Part shown: positions 8,649 through 17,500 of the stretch, in pieces | Numbering within the stretch: position 1 is the first letter of the stretch | Layout of the letters: the number at the start of each line of letters is the position of its first letter | NCBI RefSeq assembly: GCF_019904155.1 | Contig: NZ_JAHCMB010000077.1 | Location: 18,808-82,807, forward strand | Origin: Paenibacillus sinensis | GTDB taxonomy: Bacteria; Bacillota; Bacilli; Paenibacillales; Paenibacillaceae | Reading direction: 5' to 3' | DNA: 64,000 nucleotides | Notes under the pieces: model-generated | Seen by the model: the letters and a program-made list of their open reading frames with translations, nothing else | The model's database searches: none | Told to the model about the DNA's origin: nothing | Program-made: the position numbers and the translations under genes

Positions 8649-9299
8649 ATGGAAATGCTGAAATGGATACAGGAGCTGTTCGCCCAATATGGTTACAATG
8701 TGCTGTTCTTCGGGCTGCTGCTTGAATTTATTGCCTTGCCTTTTCCAGGCGAGACGACGATGGCTTTTGCAGGCTATCTGTCTTATACGGGAAGACTTGA
8801 TTTCATGGTGCTGATTCTGGTTGCCTTCCTGGGAACGACAGTAGGGATGACGATCACCTATTTCATCGGTTTGCGGGCCGGTTTGCCCTTCATTCAGCGG
8901 TACGGACGCTGGTTTTTCTTCTCTCCGGCGAAGCTGGAGAAGACGCAGCGCTGGTTCGGAAAGTATGGCAGCCTGCTGATCACCATCGGCTATTTCATTC
9001 CCGGCGTCCGCCACTTTACCGGCTATTTCTCCGGCATTATCGCGATCCCATTCCGGAAGTTCGCCCTGTACGCCTACTCGGGAGCCTTGGTCTGGGTGAT
9101 CCTCTTCCTGTCGATCGGCAAGCTGTTCGGTCCCCAGTGGACGGTTATCTTTCACATGCTGGAATCCTACGCTCCGTGGATCGCCTTGTCCGCCATTCTG
9201 CTGGTGGCGCTGATCGTGGCCTATCGGCTCCGGATCGGCTACAAATCCCGGCTGCTCACCGAGGCTGCCCCGGTCCATGAAGCTCCGAAGGAGCCTTGA
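8649..9299 (+). CDS. DedA family membrane protein
   Basis: A 216-residue integral membrane protein of the DedA/VTT superfamily, whose members move undecaprenyl phosphate or other lipids across the membrane. Conserved features are the acidic EFIALPFPGETTM segment, the GTTVGMTITYFIG helix and the basic GYFIPGVRHFTGYFSG motif. Four to five helices are visible, with a short hydrophilic tail. The start follows AAGGAGTGA at a rather long spacing. The last 44 bases overlap the 3' end of the convergent MFS gene. Which lipid is carried cannot be read from the sequence. Confidence 0.9.
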   Translation: MEMLKWIQELFAQYGYNVLFFGLLLEFIALPFPGETTMAFAGYLSYTGRLDFMVLILVAFLGTTVGMTITYFIGLRAGLPFIQRYGRWFFFSPAKLEKTQRWFGKYGSLLITIGYFIPGVRHFTGYFSGIIAIPFRKFALYAYSGALVWVILFLSIGKLFGPQWTVIFHMLESYAPWIALSAILLVALIVAYRLRIGYKSRLLTEAAPVHEAPKEP

Positions 9300-10536
9300 G
9301 CTTCCGGCTCTGTCCGTTCCTGATCCAGGCATAGCCCCCCAGGAACAGGGCAATGCCCGCAAAAATCAGTCCGCCGGTGAAGCCCAGCATCCTCGGCTCC
9401 ACCCTTTCCAGCAGCCATCCGGCCAGCAGCATGGACAGACCGAGAAGCGTGTTGCCTCCCGCCGCCAGCGCTCCGAATACGGAGGGCTGCCAGCGGGCGG
9501 GCGTCTCCCGCATCAGCAGCGTATCCAGCGAAGCGTTGCTGATGCCGGATGCCAGCGAGAGAAGCACATACAGCAAGCAGACGGCGATGAAGCTTCCCGA
9601 CTGACTGATCCCCGTCAGCAGCAGTCCTTCGACCAGCAGGCCGCCGAGCGCCGCCGCCATCAAATTCCCCTTGAGCCTCCGGGCCGCCCAGAAGCTGAGC
9701 GTCAGCCCCGCCCCGAGCGATGCATAGAACAAGCCCACCCCGGCATCCCCTTTATGAAAAACCTGAATCGCATAGACACTGATCAGCACATTATCAAGTC
9801 CGCTTACCATCGATACCATAATTTCATATCCGATCAGCACCTGTAGAACAATGCTCCCGGCCAGCAGTGCGGCCAGGCCTTTTCGTCCGGGCCGAACCGT
9901 CCCGCTCTCCGGTGCTTGGCGGAGACCCGATTCCGTAGAGTCGGCATCTCCCGCTTCTTCAGGAAACGAAATGCCCGAAATAATGACGGCCGCTCCCAAA
10001 AAGGAGGCCGCGTTAAGCACAAAGGCCGTATCCGGGCCGAACCAGTAAGAGACGAGCCCTCCCGTCAGGGCGCCCAACACCAGCACACAGCCCGTCATGA
10101 GCTGTTCCATCGCGTTCACCCGCTGCAAAGTTTTAGGCCCTGCCAGCAAGGGAATCGCCGACTTGCGGACGGGAGCGTAAACCGCTTCGCCCGCGGCCAG
10201 CATGAAGCTGCCGGCGTACAGCAGCCACAGCATCCCGGCCCCGTCCACAAGCAGAAAGGCGAGGGCGAAGGGAATGCGCGCCAGATCGGCTGCAATCAGG
10301 ATTCGCTTGCGGGACAGCCTGCTTCCCAGCAAGCCGCCAAGCGGGGCGAACAGCAGATTCGGCAGAAGCGACAGGCCGAGCGACAAGCCGACGGCCATGC
10401 CCGACCCGGTCAGCTTAAGTACAAGGGACAGCATGGCGACCTGGCTGAAGCGGGCCCCGATCCCGTTGATCAGACCAGCGGCGAACAGCCGGTTGTAGCC
10501 GTCTTGTCCAAGGCTGCGGATCATGGTTGGATTCAT
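9256..10536 (-). CDS. MFS transporter, probable drug or metabolite exporter
   Basis: A 426-residue major facilitator with about 12 hydrophobic segments and the loop motif GGLLGSRLSRKR between helices 2 and 3. It resembles the MFS_3 (enterobactin-exporter-like) group. It is preceded by GTGAGGA, and its promoter region carries two related palindromic sites (10552-10579), so a regulator probably controls it. The 3' end overlaps the dedA-like gene. The substrate is unknown. Confidence 0.85.
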   Translation of the reverse strand: MNPTMIRSLGQDGYNRLFAAGLINGIGARFSQVAMLSLVLKLTGSGMAVGLSLGLSLLPNLLFAPLGGLLGSRLSRKRILIAADLARIPFALAFLLVDGAGMLWLLYAGSFMLAAGEAVYAPVRKSAIPLLAGPKTLQRVNAMEQLMTGCVLVLGALTGGLVSYWFGPDTAFVLNAASFLGAAVIISGISFPEEAGDADSTESGLRQAPESGTVRPGRKGLAALLAGSIVLQVLIGYEIMVSMVSGLDNVLISVYAIQVFHKGDAGVGLFYASLGAGLTLSFWAARRLKGNLMAAALGGLLVEGLLLTGISQSGSFIAVCLLYVLLSLASGISNASLDTLLMRETPARWQPSVFGALAAGGNTLLGLSMLLAGWLLERVEPRMLGFTGGLIFAGIALFLGGYAWIRNGQSRKLKAPSELHGPGQPR

Positions 10537-10551
10537 AGTTCGTTCCTCACA

Positions 10552-10579
10552 ATCTAATTAAATAATAATCTAATTAGAT
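10552..10579. promoter_or_regulatory. repeated palindromic operator upstream of MFS gene
   Basis: ATCTAATTAGAT (10568-10579) is a perfect 12-bp palindrome, and a close copy ATCTAATTAAAT lies 16 bp away at 10552-10563. They occupy positions 16-43 upstream of the MFS start codon, where a repressor would block transcription. No regulator gene is adjacent on the MFS side. Confidence 0.5.
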
Positions 10580-10592
10580 ACTAATAAAATCA

Positions 10593-10616
10593 GTTGCCTT
10601 TGGCAACCTTTTTTTT
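10593..10616 (+). terminator. terminator-like hairpin with T8
   Basis: GTTGCC TTT GGCAAC is followed on the plus strand by eight T. No plus-strand gene ends here, so it may stop antisense read-through, or act from the minus side for the efflux operon. Confidence 0.5.
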
Positions 10617-10644
10617 GACGGCATCCCGGCCCCTCAAACTGAAC

Positions 10645-10686
10645 AAAAAAGGACCCGCCCGGCTGATATCAGCACTCGGACGAGTC
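10645..10686 (-). terminator. terminator of marR-efflux operon
   Basis: On the minus strand GACTCGTCCG and CGGGCGGGTC pair around a loop that contains a small self-complementary sequence, followed by six U (AAAAAA at 10645-10650 on plus). It lies about 55 bases after the stop of the efflux gene. Confidence 0.75.
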
Positions 10687-10741
10687 TTTCGATAGGAAAT
10701 ATGAACTTGGTAAATGATTTACCCCGTTATTATTTAACCCG

Positions 10742-12253
10742 TTATTTTTGCGGTGCGGAGACTGCCTGCTCCTCGGTCTTCAGGAAGTCCGGGGCCGGGG
10801 AAGTCTTGCGGATGAATACGGCCAGCACAAGCGCCGCGACCGTTACCCATGTCGCCACGACGAACGCATGCGTGATGCCGTGAATCATCGCTTCCTGCGA
10901 GAACTTGGCGAATGCCAGCTTGTCGGTCTGCGACACCTGGCCGCTCATGACAGCATCGGTGATTTCGCTCTTGGTGTGGTTGGTCATAAGGCTGACGAAC
11001 AGCGCCATGCCGAGTGCGCCGCCGACGGTACGGAGCGTGTTGGACATCGCCGTTCCGTGCGAGCTCAGACGCTGCGGCAGCTGATTCAGACCGGCCGTCG
11101 TAATCGGCATCATCAGCATCGACATGCCGAACATGCGGGCCGTGTAGGTCAGAATCAGATGCAGATAGGTGGTCGAATCGGTCAGACGGCTGAACTCCCA
11201 GGTTGTAATAATGGTAATGATCAGTCCGATAATGGACAGCCATCTGGCGCCGATCTTGTCAAAGATAATACCGGTAATCGGAGACATAATGCCCATCAGA
11301 ATTGCGCCCGGCAGCAGCATCAGACCGGATTCCATCGGCGTGAAGCCGCGGATGTTCTGCAGATAGAGCGGCAGCAGAATCATGCCGGAATACATCGCCA
11401 TCGTTACGATAATGTTAATGACGGTCGTCAGGGAATACATGTTATAGCGGAAAATCCGGAATTCCAGCATCGGCTTCTTGGCAACAAGCTCGCGCCATAC
11501 GAGCAGAATGAGACCGGCCACGCCGACAATCAGCGAGACCAGAACGGTGCTGCTGTTCCAGCCGTCGGTTCCCGCTTCACTGAAGCCGTACAGCAGGCCG
11601 CCGAAGCCGAGCGTTGAGAAGACAATCCCCATTTTATCCAGCTTGGGCGAGGTCTTCACTGTCACGTTCTGCATGAATTTCATACCGAGCAGCGTTGCAA
11701 AAATGGCCAGCGGAAGCACGATATAGAACAGCACCCGCCAAGAGTAGTTCTGCACAACCCAGCCGGAGAGCGTCGGGCCTACAGCCGGAGCGAAGATCAT
11801 GGCAACCGCCATAAGGCCCATCGCTTTGCCCCGCTCTTCGATCGGGAAGATCATCAGGAAGACGATATTCATAAGCGGCATCAGGATACCCGCGCCTCCG
11901 GCTTGAATAACCCGGCCGACCATGATCATCTCAAACCCGGTTCCCAGTGCACAGACAAGCGTCCCCAGTGAAAAAAGAATCATCGCCGTTATAAACAGCG
12001 CGCGCGTCGTAAATTTCTCGACCAGATAGGCGCTGACCGGAATCAGAACGCCATTCACCAGCATAAAGCCGGTTGTCAGCCACTGGGCCTTGCTGGCCTC
12101 AATGTCCAGACTCTTCATCATCTGTGGCAGAGCCACGTTCATCAGCGTCTGGTTGAGCAGCGCGACGAAGGCGCCGATCAGCAGCGCCGCTATAATCGGG
12201 CCTCTGCGAATGTTCTTAGCCGCCGCAGCGGCATTCGCGGTTATTGTACTCAT
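10742..12253 (-). CDS. DHA2 family multidrug efflux MFS transporter
   Basis: A 503-residue transporter with about 14 membrane helices, of the EmrB/QacA drug:proton antiporter subfamily. Motifs include NVALPQMMKSLDI near the N-terminus, the loop after helix 2, and the motif-C-like segment APAVGPTLSGWVV. Its ATG overlaps the TGA of the upstream marR (ATGA), so the two are co-translated. The operon promoter carries an autoregulatory palindrome. Drug specificity cannot be deduced. Confidence 0.92.
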   Translation of the reverse strand: MSTITANAAAAAKNIRRGPIIAALLIGAFVALLNQTLMNVALPQMMKSLDIEASKAQWLTTGFMLVNGVLIPVSAYLVEKFTTRALFITAMILFSLGTLVCALGTGFEMIMVGRVIQAGGAGILMPLMNIVFLMIFPIEERGKAMGLMAVAMIFAPAVGPTLSGWVVQNYSWRVLFYIVLPLAIFATLLGMKFMQNVTVKTSPKLDKMGIVFSTLGFGGLLYGFSEAGTDGWNSSTVLVSLIVGVAGLILLVWRELVAKKPMLEFRIFRYNMYSLTTVINIIVTMAMYSGMILLPLYLQNIRGFTPMESGLMLLPGAILMGIMSPITGIIFDKIGARWLSIIGLIITIITTWEFSRLTDSTTYLHLILTYTARMFGMSMLMMPITTAGLNQLPQRLSSHGTAMSNTLRTVGGALGMALFVSLMTNHTKSEITDAVMSGQVSQTDKLAFAKFSQEAMIHGITHAFVVATWVTVAALVLAVFIRKTSPAPDFLKTEEQAVSAPQK

Positions 12254-12699
12254 AATTCTTCTGTTTCTCTCCCTTGTTCCAAAATTTCCAGTATGCGGCC
12301 ATGTATTCGAAGCAGCTCCTGCGAATCCTCGATCGGAATTTCCGCCAGCGGAAGCAGATGCTTTCTGAGGGCCTCTCTGCTGTTCTCCACAATCCCCCGG
12401 CCTTTGTCCGTCAGTGCAACCCGGAAAATACGCCGGTCTTCCTCGGAGCGCTGCCTGGTTATGAGATCCGCCTTCACCATCCGGTCGACCAGACCGCTTA
12501 CCGAGCTGTTGCCCAGATAGAGCCGGTCCGCAAGCTCAGTCACCGAAAGCTCCGGGCAGCGCTCCAGCTTCCGCAGCACCAATAGCTGGGTTGGAGTGAT
12601 GTCGAGCTGCTCCGCATCTTTCCACAATAACTGTTGAACCGCGTGGTTGATGCGCCGGAAAGAGGATACGATTTCGTCAAGCTGTTCCCTTCTTTCCAT
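12250..12699 (-). CDS. MarR family transcriptional repressor
   Basis: A 149-residue winged-helix regulator. The DNA-binding region ELSVTELADRLYLGNSSVSG and the wing DRRIFRVALTDKG are typical of MarR. First gene of the operon with the efflux pump, with a 4-base overlap. The perfect palindrome at 12733-12752 abuts and overlaps the -10 box, so repression of its own operon and release by a toxic ligand are predicted. No regulatory cysteine pattern of the OhrR type is seen. Confidence 0.92.
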   Translation of the reverse strand: MERREQLDEIVSSFRRINHAVQQLLWKDAEQLDITPTQLLVLRKLERCPELSVTELADRLYLGNSSVSGLVDRMVKADLITRQRSEEDRRIFRVALTDKGRGIVENSREALRKHLLPLAEIPIEDSQELLRIHGRILEILEQGRETEEL

Positions 12700-12732
12700 C
12701 TATTTCCCAACCTCCATCTGTATTAAATCCAT

Positions 12733-12752
12733 ATATTTCGCATACGAAATAT
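12733..12752. promoter_or_regulatory. MarR operator palindrome
   Basis: ATATTTCG CATA CGAAATAT is a perfect 8-4-8 inverted repeat. It overlaps the last bases of the -10 box and covers the start of transcription of the marR-efflux operon, the classic site for MarR autorepression. Confidence 0.7.
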
Positions 12753-12779
12753 TTTACTAGCTAATAAATGTATCGTCAA
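12751..12779 (-). promoter_or_regulatory. promoter of marR-efflux operon
   Basis: On the minus strand TTGACG (12774-12779), a 17-bp spacer and TAAAAT (12751-12756), a well-formed SigA promoter. Confidence 0.7.
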
Positions 12780-13235
12780 TACATTGCTGAAAATTTCTGA
12801 AACTTACCTGTTATGATTCATTTGTTTTAGTATTGGCATGCACAGCTTCAATCCATGCCCCATTCATGACCGGATCAGCTCGTAAAAAAAGGCCAATCAG
12901 CTAAAAACTGGTTGACCTGATCATAGCGATTTAATCTTGCGGGGCGGTAAACGATTGAACACGAGGCTCCATGGATCGTGATTTAATGAATTCTATATTT
13001 TTATATAATGAGTACTTTATCTTATATTTATTAAGGATTTTATGGGAGTTACAATGAAACGTATCATTAAAACCTATCATTATAGGCCTTTGAAGATGCT
13101 CTCCGGCCTCCTGATAACGACCGCGGGTACCGCACAAGTGGGTGGTGTGGCGTTGCATACATAAGGCAAAGATCATGTTCCTGGATGAGCCTAAGATCGG
13201 GCTTAAAGATAATTTGAGAAGGAGCTGTAGAAGAA
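12780..13235. other. AT-rich intergenic region with decayed ends
   Basis: A minus-strand terminator-like hairpin (GGCCAATCAG 12891-12900 with CTGGTTGACC 12908-12917, U7 beyond) has no intact gene feeding it. Just upstream of it the minus strand reads a stop preceded by RVQSFTAPQD, which may be the tail of a lost gene. A plus-strand 36-codon frame at 13054-13164 (MKRIIKTYHYRPLKML...) has a GGGAG site, but I do not recognise it. The whole stretch is AT-richer than its surroundings. Confidence 0.35.
13054..13164 (+). CDS. possible small peptide gene
   Basis: A 36-residue frame with GGGAG five bases before ATG. It has a basic N-terminus (KRIIKTYHYRPLK) and a hydrophobic second half (MLSGLLITTAGTAQVGGVAL), a layout like a signal or membrane peptide. 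No family is recognised, and chance is quite possible. Confidence 0.2.
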   Translation: MKRIIKTYHYRPLKMLSGLLITTAGTAQVGGVALHT

Positions 13236-14411
13236 ATGCTGGAGTCGAACACAATCGCCCAATTAAAAAGAACATTGAGAACAAGTATCGACAACAATGA
13301 AATCGCGGGCGCAAACTTTATGGTAATCAAGAATGGCGACGAAGTTTTTTACCATGAAGACGGCTTGGCTGACCGCGAATCAGGCCGCCCTATAGCAAGG
13401 GATTCTATTTTCCGTCTATATTCGATGACGAAGCCGGTTACCGCCACTTCGATCATGATGTTGTTGGAACGTGGAGAAATTGACTTGTTTGATTCTGTCA
13501 GCAAGTATATTCCGGCTTTTAAAAACCAAATGGTCGTGAAAAGCGGTGAATGGGTTCAAGCCAGCCGAGAAGTCAGCATTCACGATTTATTGAATATGAC
13601 ATCGGGATTGTTATATGACGGACCGGATTTAGCGGGTCAACATTCATATGCATTGTTTCAAGAATTGGACAGTCGTTTGTTCAGCGACAATCCGATGGCC
13701 ACAATGGAATTTGCAAGCCGGCTGGGACAAGGTCCCCTATCATTCGAGCCAGGCTCAAACTGGCAATATGGAACGTCGGCAGATGTACTCGGCGCAATTG
13801 TAGAGACAGTTAGCGGCATGCGATACGGGCAATTTTTGAAAAAGGAATTATTTGAGCCTTTGGAAATGCATGATACCGGTTTTTGGCTGCCCGAGGACAA
13901 AAGAGCGCGTCTAGCGAAAACCTACCAGGATGATGGCAATGGCGGTTTAAACCTGTATACAGGAAATCATCTTGGCATTAATCATCAGATGGATCGGAAT
14001 CCAGCGTTCGAATCGGGGGGCGCAGGCCTTGCATCCACTATTGATGATGCCGCCAAATTTACAACGATGCTGCTGAATCAAGGCATCTTTAAGGGTGTTC
14101 AGCTTTTGAAACCCAGAACGGTTCAATATTTAACATCGGAGTCATTGACGAATTGCCAGCAAAAAGGTTTCGATACCTGGCATACCTTGTGCGGCCACGG
14201 CTACGGGAACCAAATGCGTATAATGACCGAACCTGCGAGAGCCGGGTTCATTGGCAGCAAAGGTGAATATGGCTGGGATGGCTGGTTAGGGGCTTACTTC
14301 ACTAACAGTCCCCTGGACGGTCTGACCCTGTTATTTATGGTTCAGAAAAAAGATGCCGGTACACTGGCGATTACGCGCAAGTTGCGCAATATCGTCTTCA
14401 GCAATTTATAG
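13236..14411 (+). CDS. class C beta-lactamase-like serine hydrolase
   Basis: A 391-residue enzyme of the serine beta-lactamase/esterase family (EstB-like). The nucleophile motif SMTK gives Ser63 and Lys66; Tyr178 in QYGTS stands at the usual YxN position, with Ser in place of Asn. A WDGWLGAYF segment lies near the C-terminus. No signal peptide is seen, so it is more likely a cytosolic esterase than a secreted beta-lactamase. GGAG lies 13 bases before the ATG. Its base composition is AT-richer than its neighbours, it is flanked by decayed sequence, and it is probably transferred. Resistance should not be assumed. Confidence 0.85.
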   Translation: MLESNTIAQLKRTLRTSIDNNEIAGANFMVIKNGDEVFYHEDGLADRESGRPIARDSIFRLYSMTKPVTATSIMMLLERGEIDLFDSVSKYIPAFKNQMVVKSGEWVQASREVSIHDLLNMTSGLLYDGPDLAGQHSYALFQELDSRLFSDNPMATMEFASRLGQGPLSFEPGSNWQYGTSADVLGAIVETVSGMRYGQFLKKELFEPLEMHDTGFWLPEDKRARLAKTYQDDGNGGLNLYTGNHLGINHQMDRNPAFESGGAGLASTIDDAAKFTTMLLNQGIFKGVQLLKPRTVQYLTSESLTNCQQKGFDTWHTLCGHGYGNQMRIMTEPARAGFIGSKGEYGWDGWLGAYFTNSPLDGLTLLFMVQKKDAGTLAITRKLRNIVFSNL

Positions 14412-14460
14412 ACGGGGAAAAAGGCAGAAACGCGCATTAGTGAAACGGGCAGACTTTAAA

Positions 14461-14500
14461 AAAGCGGCTGATCCTCTCCAGTGAGAAGATCAACCGCTTT
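14461..14500. terminator. bidirectional terminator
   Basis: AAAGCGG.TGATC.TCTC (14461-14478) pairs with GAGA.GATCA.CCGCTTT (14483-14500), with A and T runs on both sides. It separates the convergent hydrolase and activase genes. Confidence 0.85.
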
Positions 14501-14510
14501 TTTGCTAGGA

Positions 14511-17500
14511 TTAAAACATCCGGAAAGCCGATACCGCAGGTTTGGCCGTATCAACCGTGCTCTCTTTCTTGTCGGTCAGCCCGCCAGACTCGCCCGCTCC
14601 GCGTCCCCCTTGAGGACCGGAGGATGGCGGCTGGTGTTCCTGAACGGCGCCCAGATCCCTGGCAATGGACATCATGAGCTTGATCCGGTTCGTCTGGTTC
14701 ACCACGCTGACCCCCGCGTCGTAGTCGATGGCCGCAATGTTGGCAGACGGATACAGCTCCTTGAGCCCCTTGATCGTCCCGCGCCCGGTGATATGGTTCG
14801 GCAGACAGGCGAAGGGCTGGATACACACGATATTATTCGTTCCGTTATCGAGCAGATCCATCATCTCGGCGGTCAGGAACCAGCCTTCGCCCATCTGATT
14901 GCCTACCGACACAAGCCGTTCGGCCTTCTCGGCCAGGCGGTAAATATTTTTGTCCTTGTGGGCAAGGCCCAATGTCTCCAGTGCAGCCGTCACCGGCTTG
15001 CGGTACATCTCCAGATAGGAAATGAGCATCGGATTGATCACGCCCAGCTTGCGGCTTTTGCCGAACTGTTCGGCCCGGTAGATCGGATTGTATATGCAGT
15101 AAAAAATAAAGTCCATAAAGTCGGGCATTACCGCTTCTCCGCCCTCGGATTCGATCAGCTCGATGATCCGGTTGTTGGCATCCGGATGGAACTTGATCAG
15201 AATCTCGCCGACGATTCCTACGCGCGGCTTCGCCGCTCCCGTGACGGGGAGCTGCCCGAACTCTGCGGCGATCTCGCGGCAGAGTCGCTTGTATTCGCGG
15301 ATGGAGAAGGATGACAGACTGTTCTTGCACCGCTCCATTCCCCACCGGAACAGCGCCTGCGCACTTCCCGGAACGCTCTCGTAAGGCCGGTAGCGATTCA
15401 GAAGACGCATCAGCAGATCGCCGTAGCAGGCAGCGGCAAACATCCGGTTGATCATTTTGAAGCCGATCTTGAAGCCCGGCTGGCTCTCCAGCCCGGAGGC
15501 GTTCAGCGACAGCACGGGAATCTGCCCGAGACCCGCGTCCTTCAGCGCCTTGCGGAGCAGGGAGATATAATTGGTCGCCCGGCATCCTCCCCCGGTCTGT
15601 GACATGACGACAGCCGTCCGGTCAGGATCATAATCGCCACTCTGCAGCGCAGACAGAATCTGGCCGATCGTTACGATCGCCGGATAGCAGGCGTCGTTGT
15701 TGACGTATTTCAGCCCCGCCTCCGTCGTCTCGGGACCGGAATTCTCCAGCACCTTGAACCGGTAGCCGAAATCCTGGAATACCCGCTCCAGCAGCTCGAA
15801 GTGGATCGGGGACATCTGCGGAGCCAGAATCGTGTAGGCCGATTTCATGTCCTTCGTGAACGTTGTCCGCTTCTCCTCCACTCTCGCCGGAGGCGGCGTC
15901 GTCTCGCGTTTGTCCCGCTCCCGCATAGCCGCGAGCAGCGACCGGAGACGAATTCGGGCCGCTCCCAGATTGCTGATCTCGTCAATCTTGATCATGGTGT
16001 AGACCTTGCCCGAACGCTCCAGGATGTCCTGAACCGCATCGCCGGTAATGGCGTCGATACCGCAGCCGAAGGAGGTAAGCTGAACCAGCTCCAGATCGCG
16101 TTGCTCTACGGCGAGCCGGGCCGCACGGTAAATGCGGGCATGATAGGTCCACTGGTTGACGATATTGATATCGCTCTCGCCCCGGGCCAGGTGGCAGACC
16201 GAATCCTCGGTCAATACGGCGAGCCCCATGCCCGTGATCAGCTCGGCGATGCCGTGATTGATCTCGGGATCGGCATGATACGGGTGACCGCACAGCAGGA
16301 TGCCTTTCATGCCGTTCTCTCCGAGCAGCCCCAGCGTCTCCTCTCCCTTGCGCCGCAGGTCGTTCTTGGCGGCCTCGGCTTCCGCTAGGCCCGCTTTCAC
16401 GGCGGAGGAAATTTCCTCTCTCGGAATTTCCGGAAACGCCCGGGCCAGCCCTTTGGTCAGTGCCGACACGTCGTCAAAGTTCAGGAACGGGCTGACCAGC
16501 GGAATGTCCTTCTCCTTCAGACCGTCCATATTGTTTCGGATGACCTCCGGATACGAAGCGACGACCGGACAGTTGAAGTGATTGTCCGCCGTTTCGTCCT
16601 CCTTCTTCTCATAGACGACGGCGGGATAGAAAATAAAATCCACACCCATCCCCAGTAGGCTCTGAACATGCCCGTGGACCATCTTGGCCGGATAGCAGAC
16701 CGCTTCGGACGGGATTGTGTCCATGCCGCTCTCGAAGAGCTTCTTGTCGGACTTCGGCGACAGCAGCACCTTGTAGCGCAGCGCCGTAAAGAAGGTGTGC
16801 CAGAACGGATAATTCTCAAACAGGTTCATCGCCCGCGGAATGCCGACGGAGCCGCGCACGGCTTCGGCATCCTCCAGAGGCTGATAGTCGAAGAACCGGT
16901 TGTATTTGTACTCCATAAGGTTCGGCAGCGTGTTCTTCTCCCGCTTCCCTCCAGCTCCGCGCTCGCACCGGTTGCCGGTCACATGGAAGCTGCGGTCTGG
17001 GAAGCGGCTGATCGTCAGCGGGCAGTTATTGCCGCAACGGCCGCAACGGCCCTGCGTCACCTCGAAGGTGAAGCTCTCCAGCTCAGCCGGACCCAGCACA
17101 CGGCTTGCTCCGCTCTCCGGCGCATGCTCGCGGGCTAACAGGGCGCAGCCGTACGCTCCCATGACGCCAGCGATGTCCGGGCGGATAACGGTTCTGCCCG
17201 TAAGCTGCTCAAAGGCGCGAAGCACGGCTTCGTTATAGAAGGTGCCGCCCTGCACGATGATATGCTTGCCCAGCTCATCGAATCTGCGGATTTTGATAAC
17301 CTTCTGAAGAGCGTTCTTGATGACGGAGTAGGCAAGCCCAGCCGACAGCTCGGCCAGGGAGGCGCCTTCCTTCTGCGCCTGCTTGACCTTGGAATTCATG
17401 AAGACGGTGCAGCGGGAGCCGAGGTTCACAGGCTTCTCCGCCTCCAGCGCCGCCTGTGCGAACTCGGCTACACCTAGGCCGAGCGCAGAGGCGAAGCTCT

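Noticed and set aside
13236..14411. Calling the hydrolase an antibiotic-resistance beta-lactamase
   Set aside because: No signal peptide and the tyrosine motif is YGTS rather than the canonical Y-A/S-N; esterase is equally likely.
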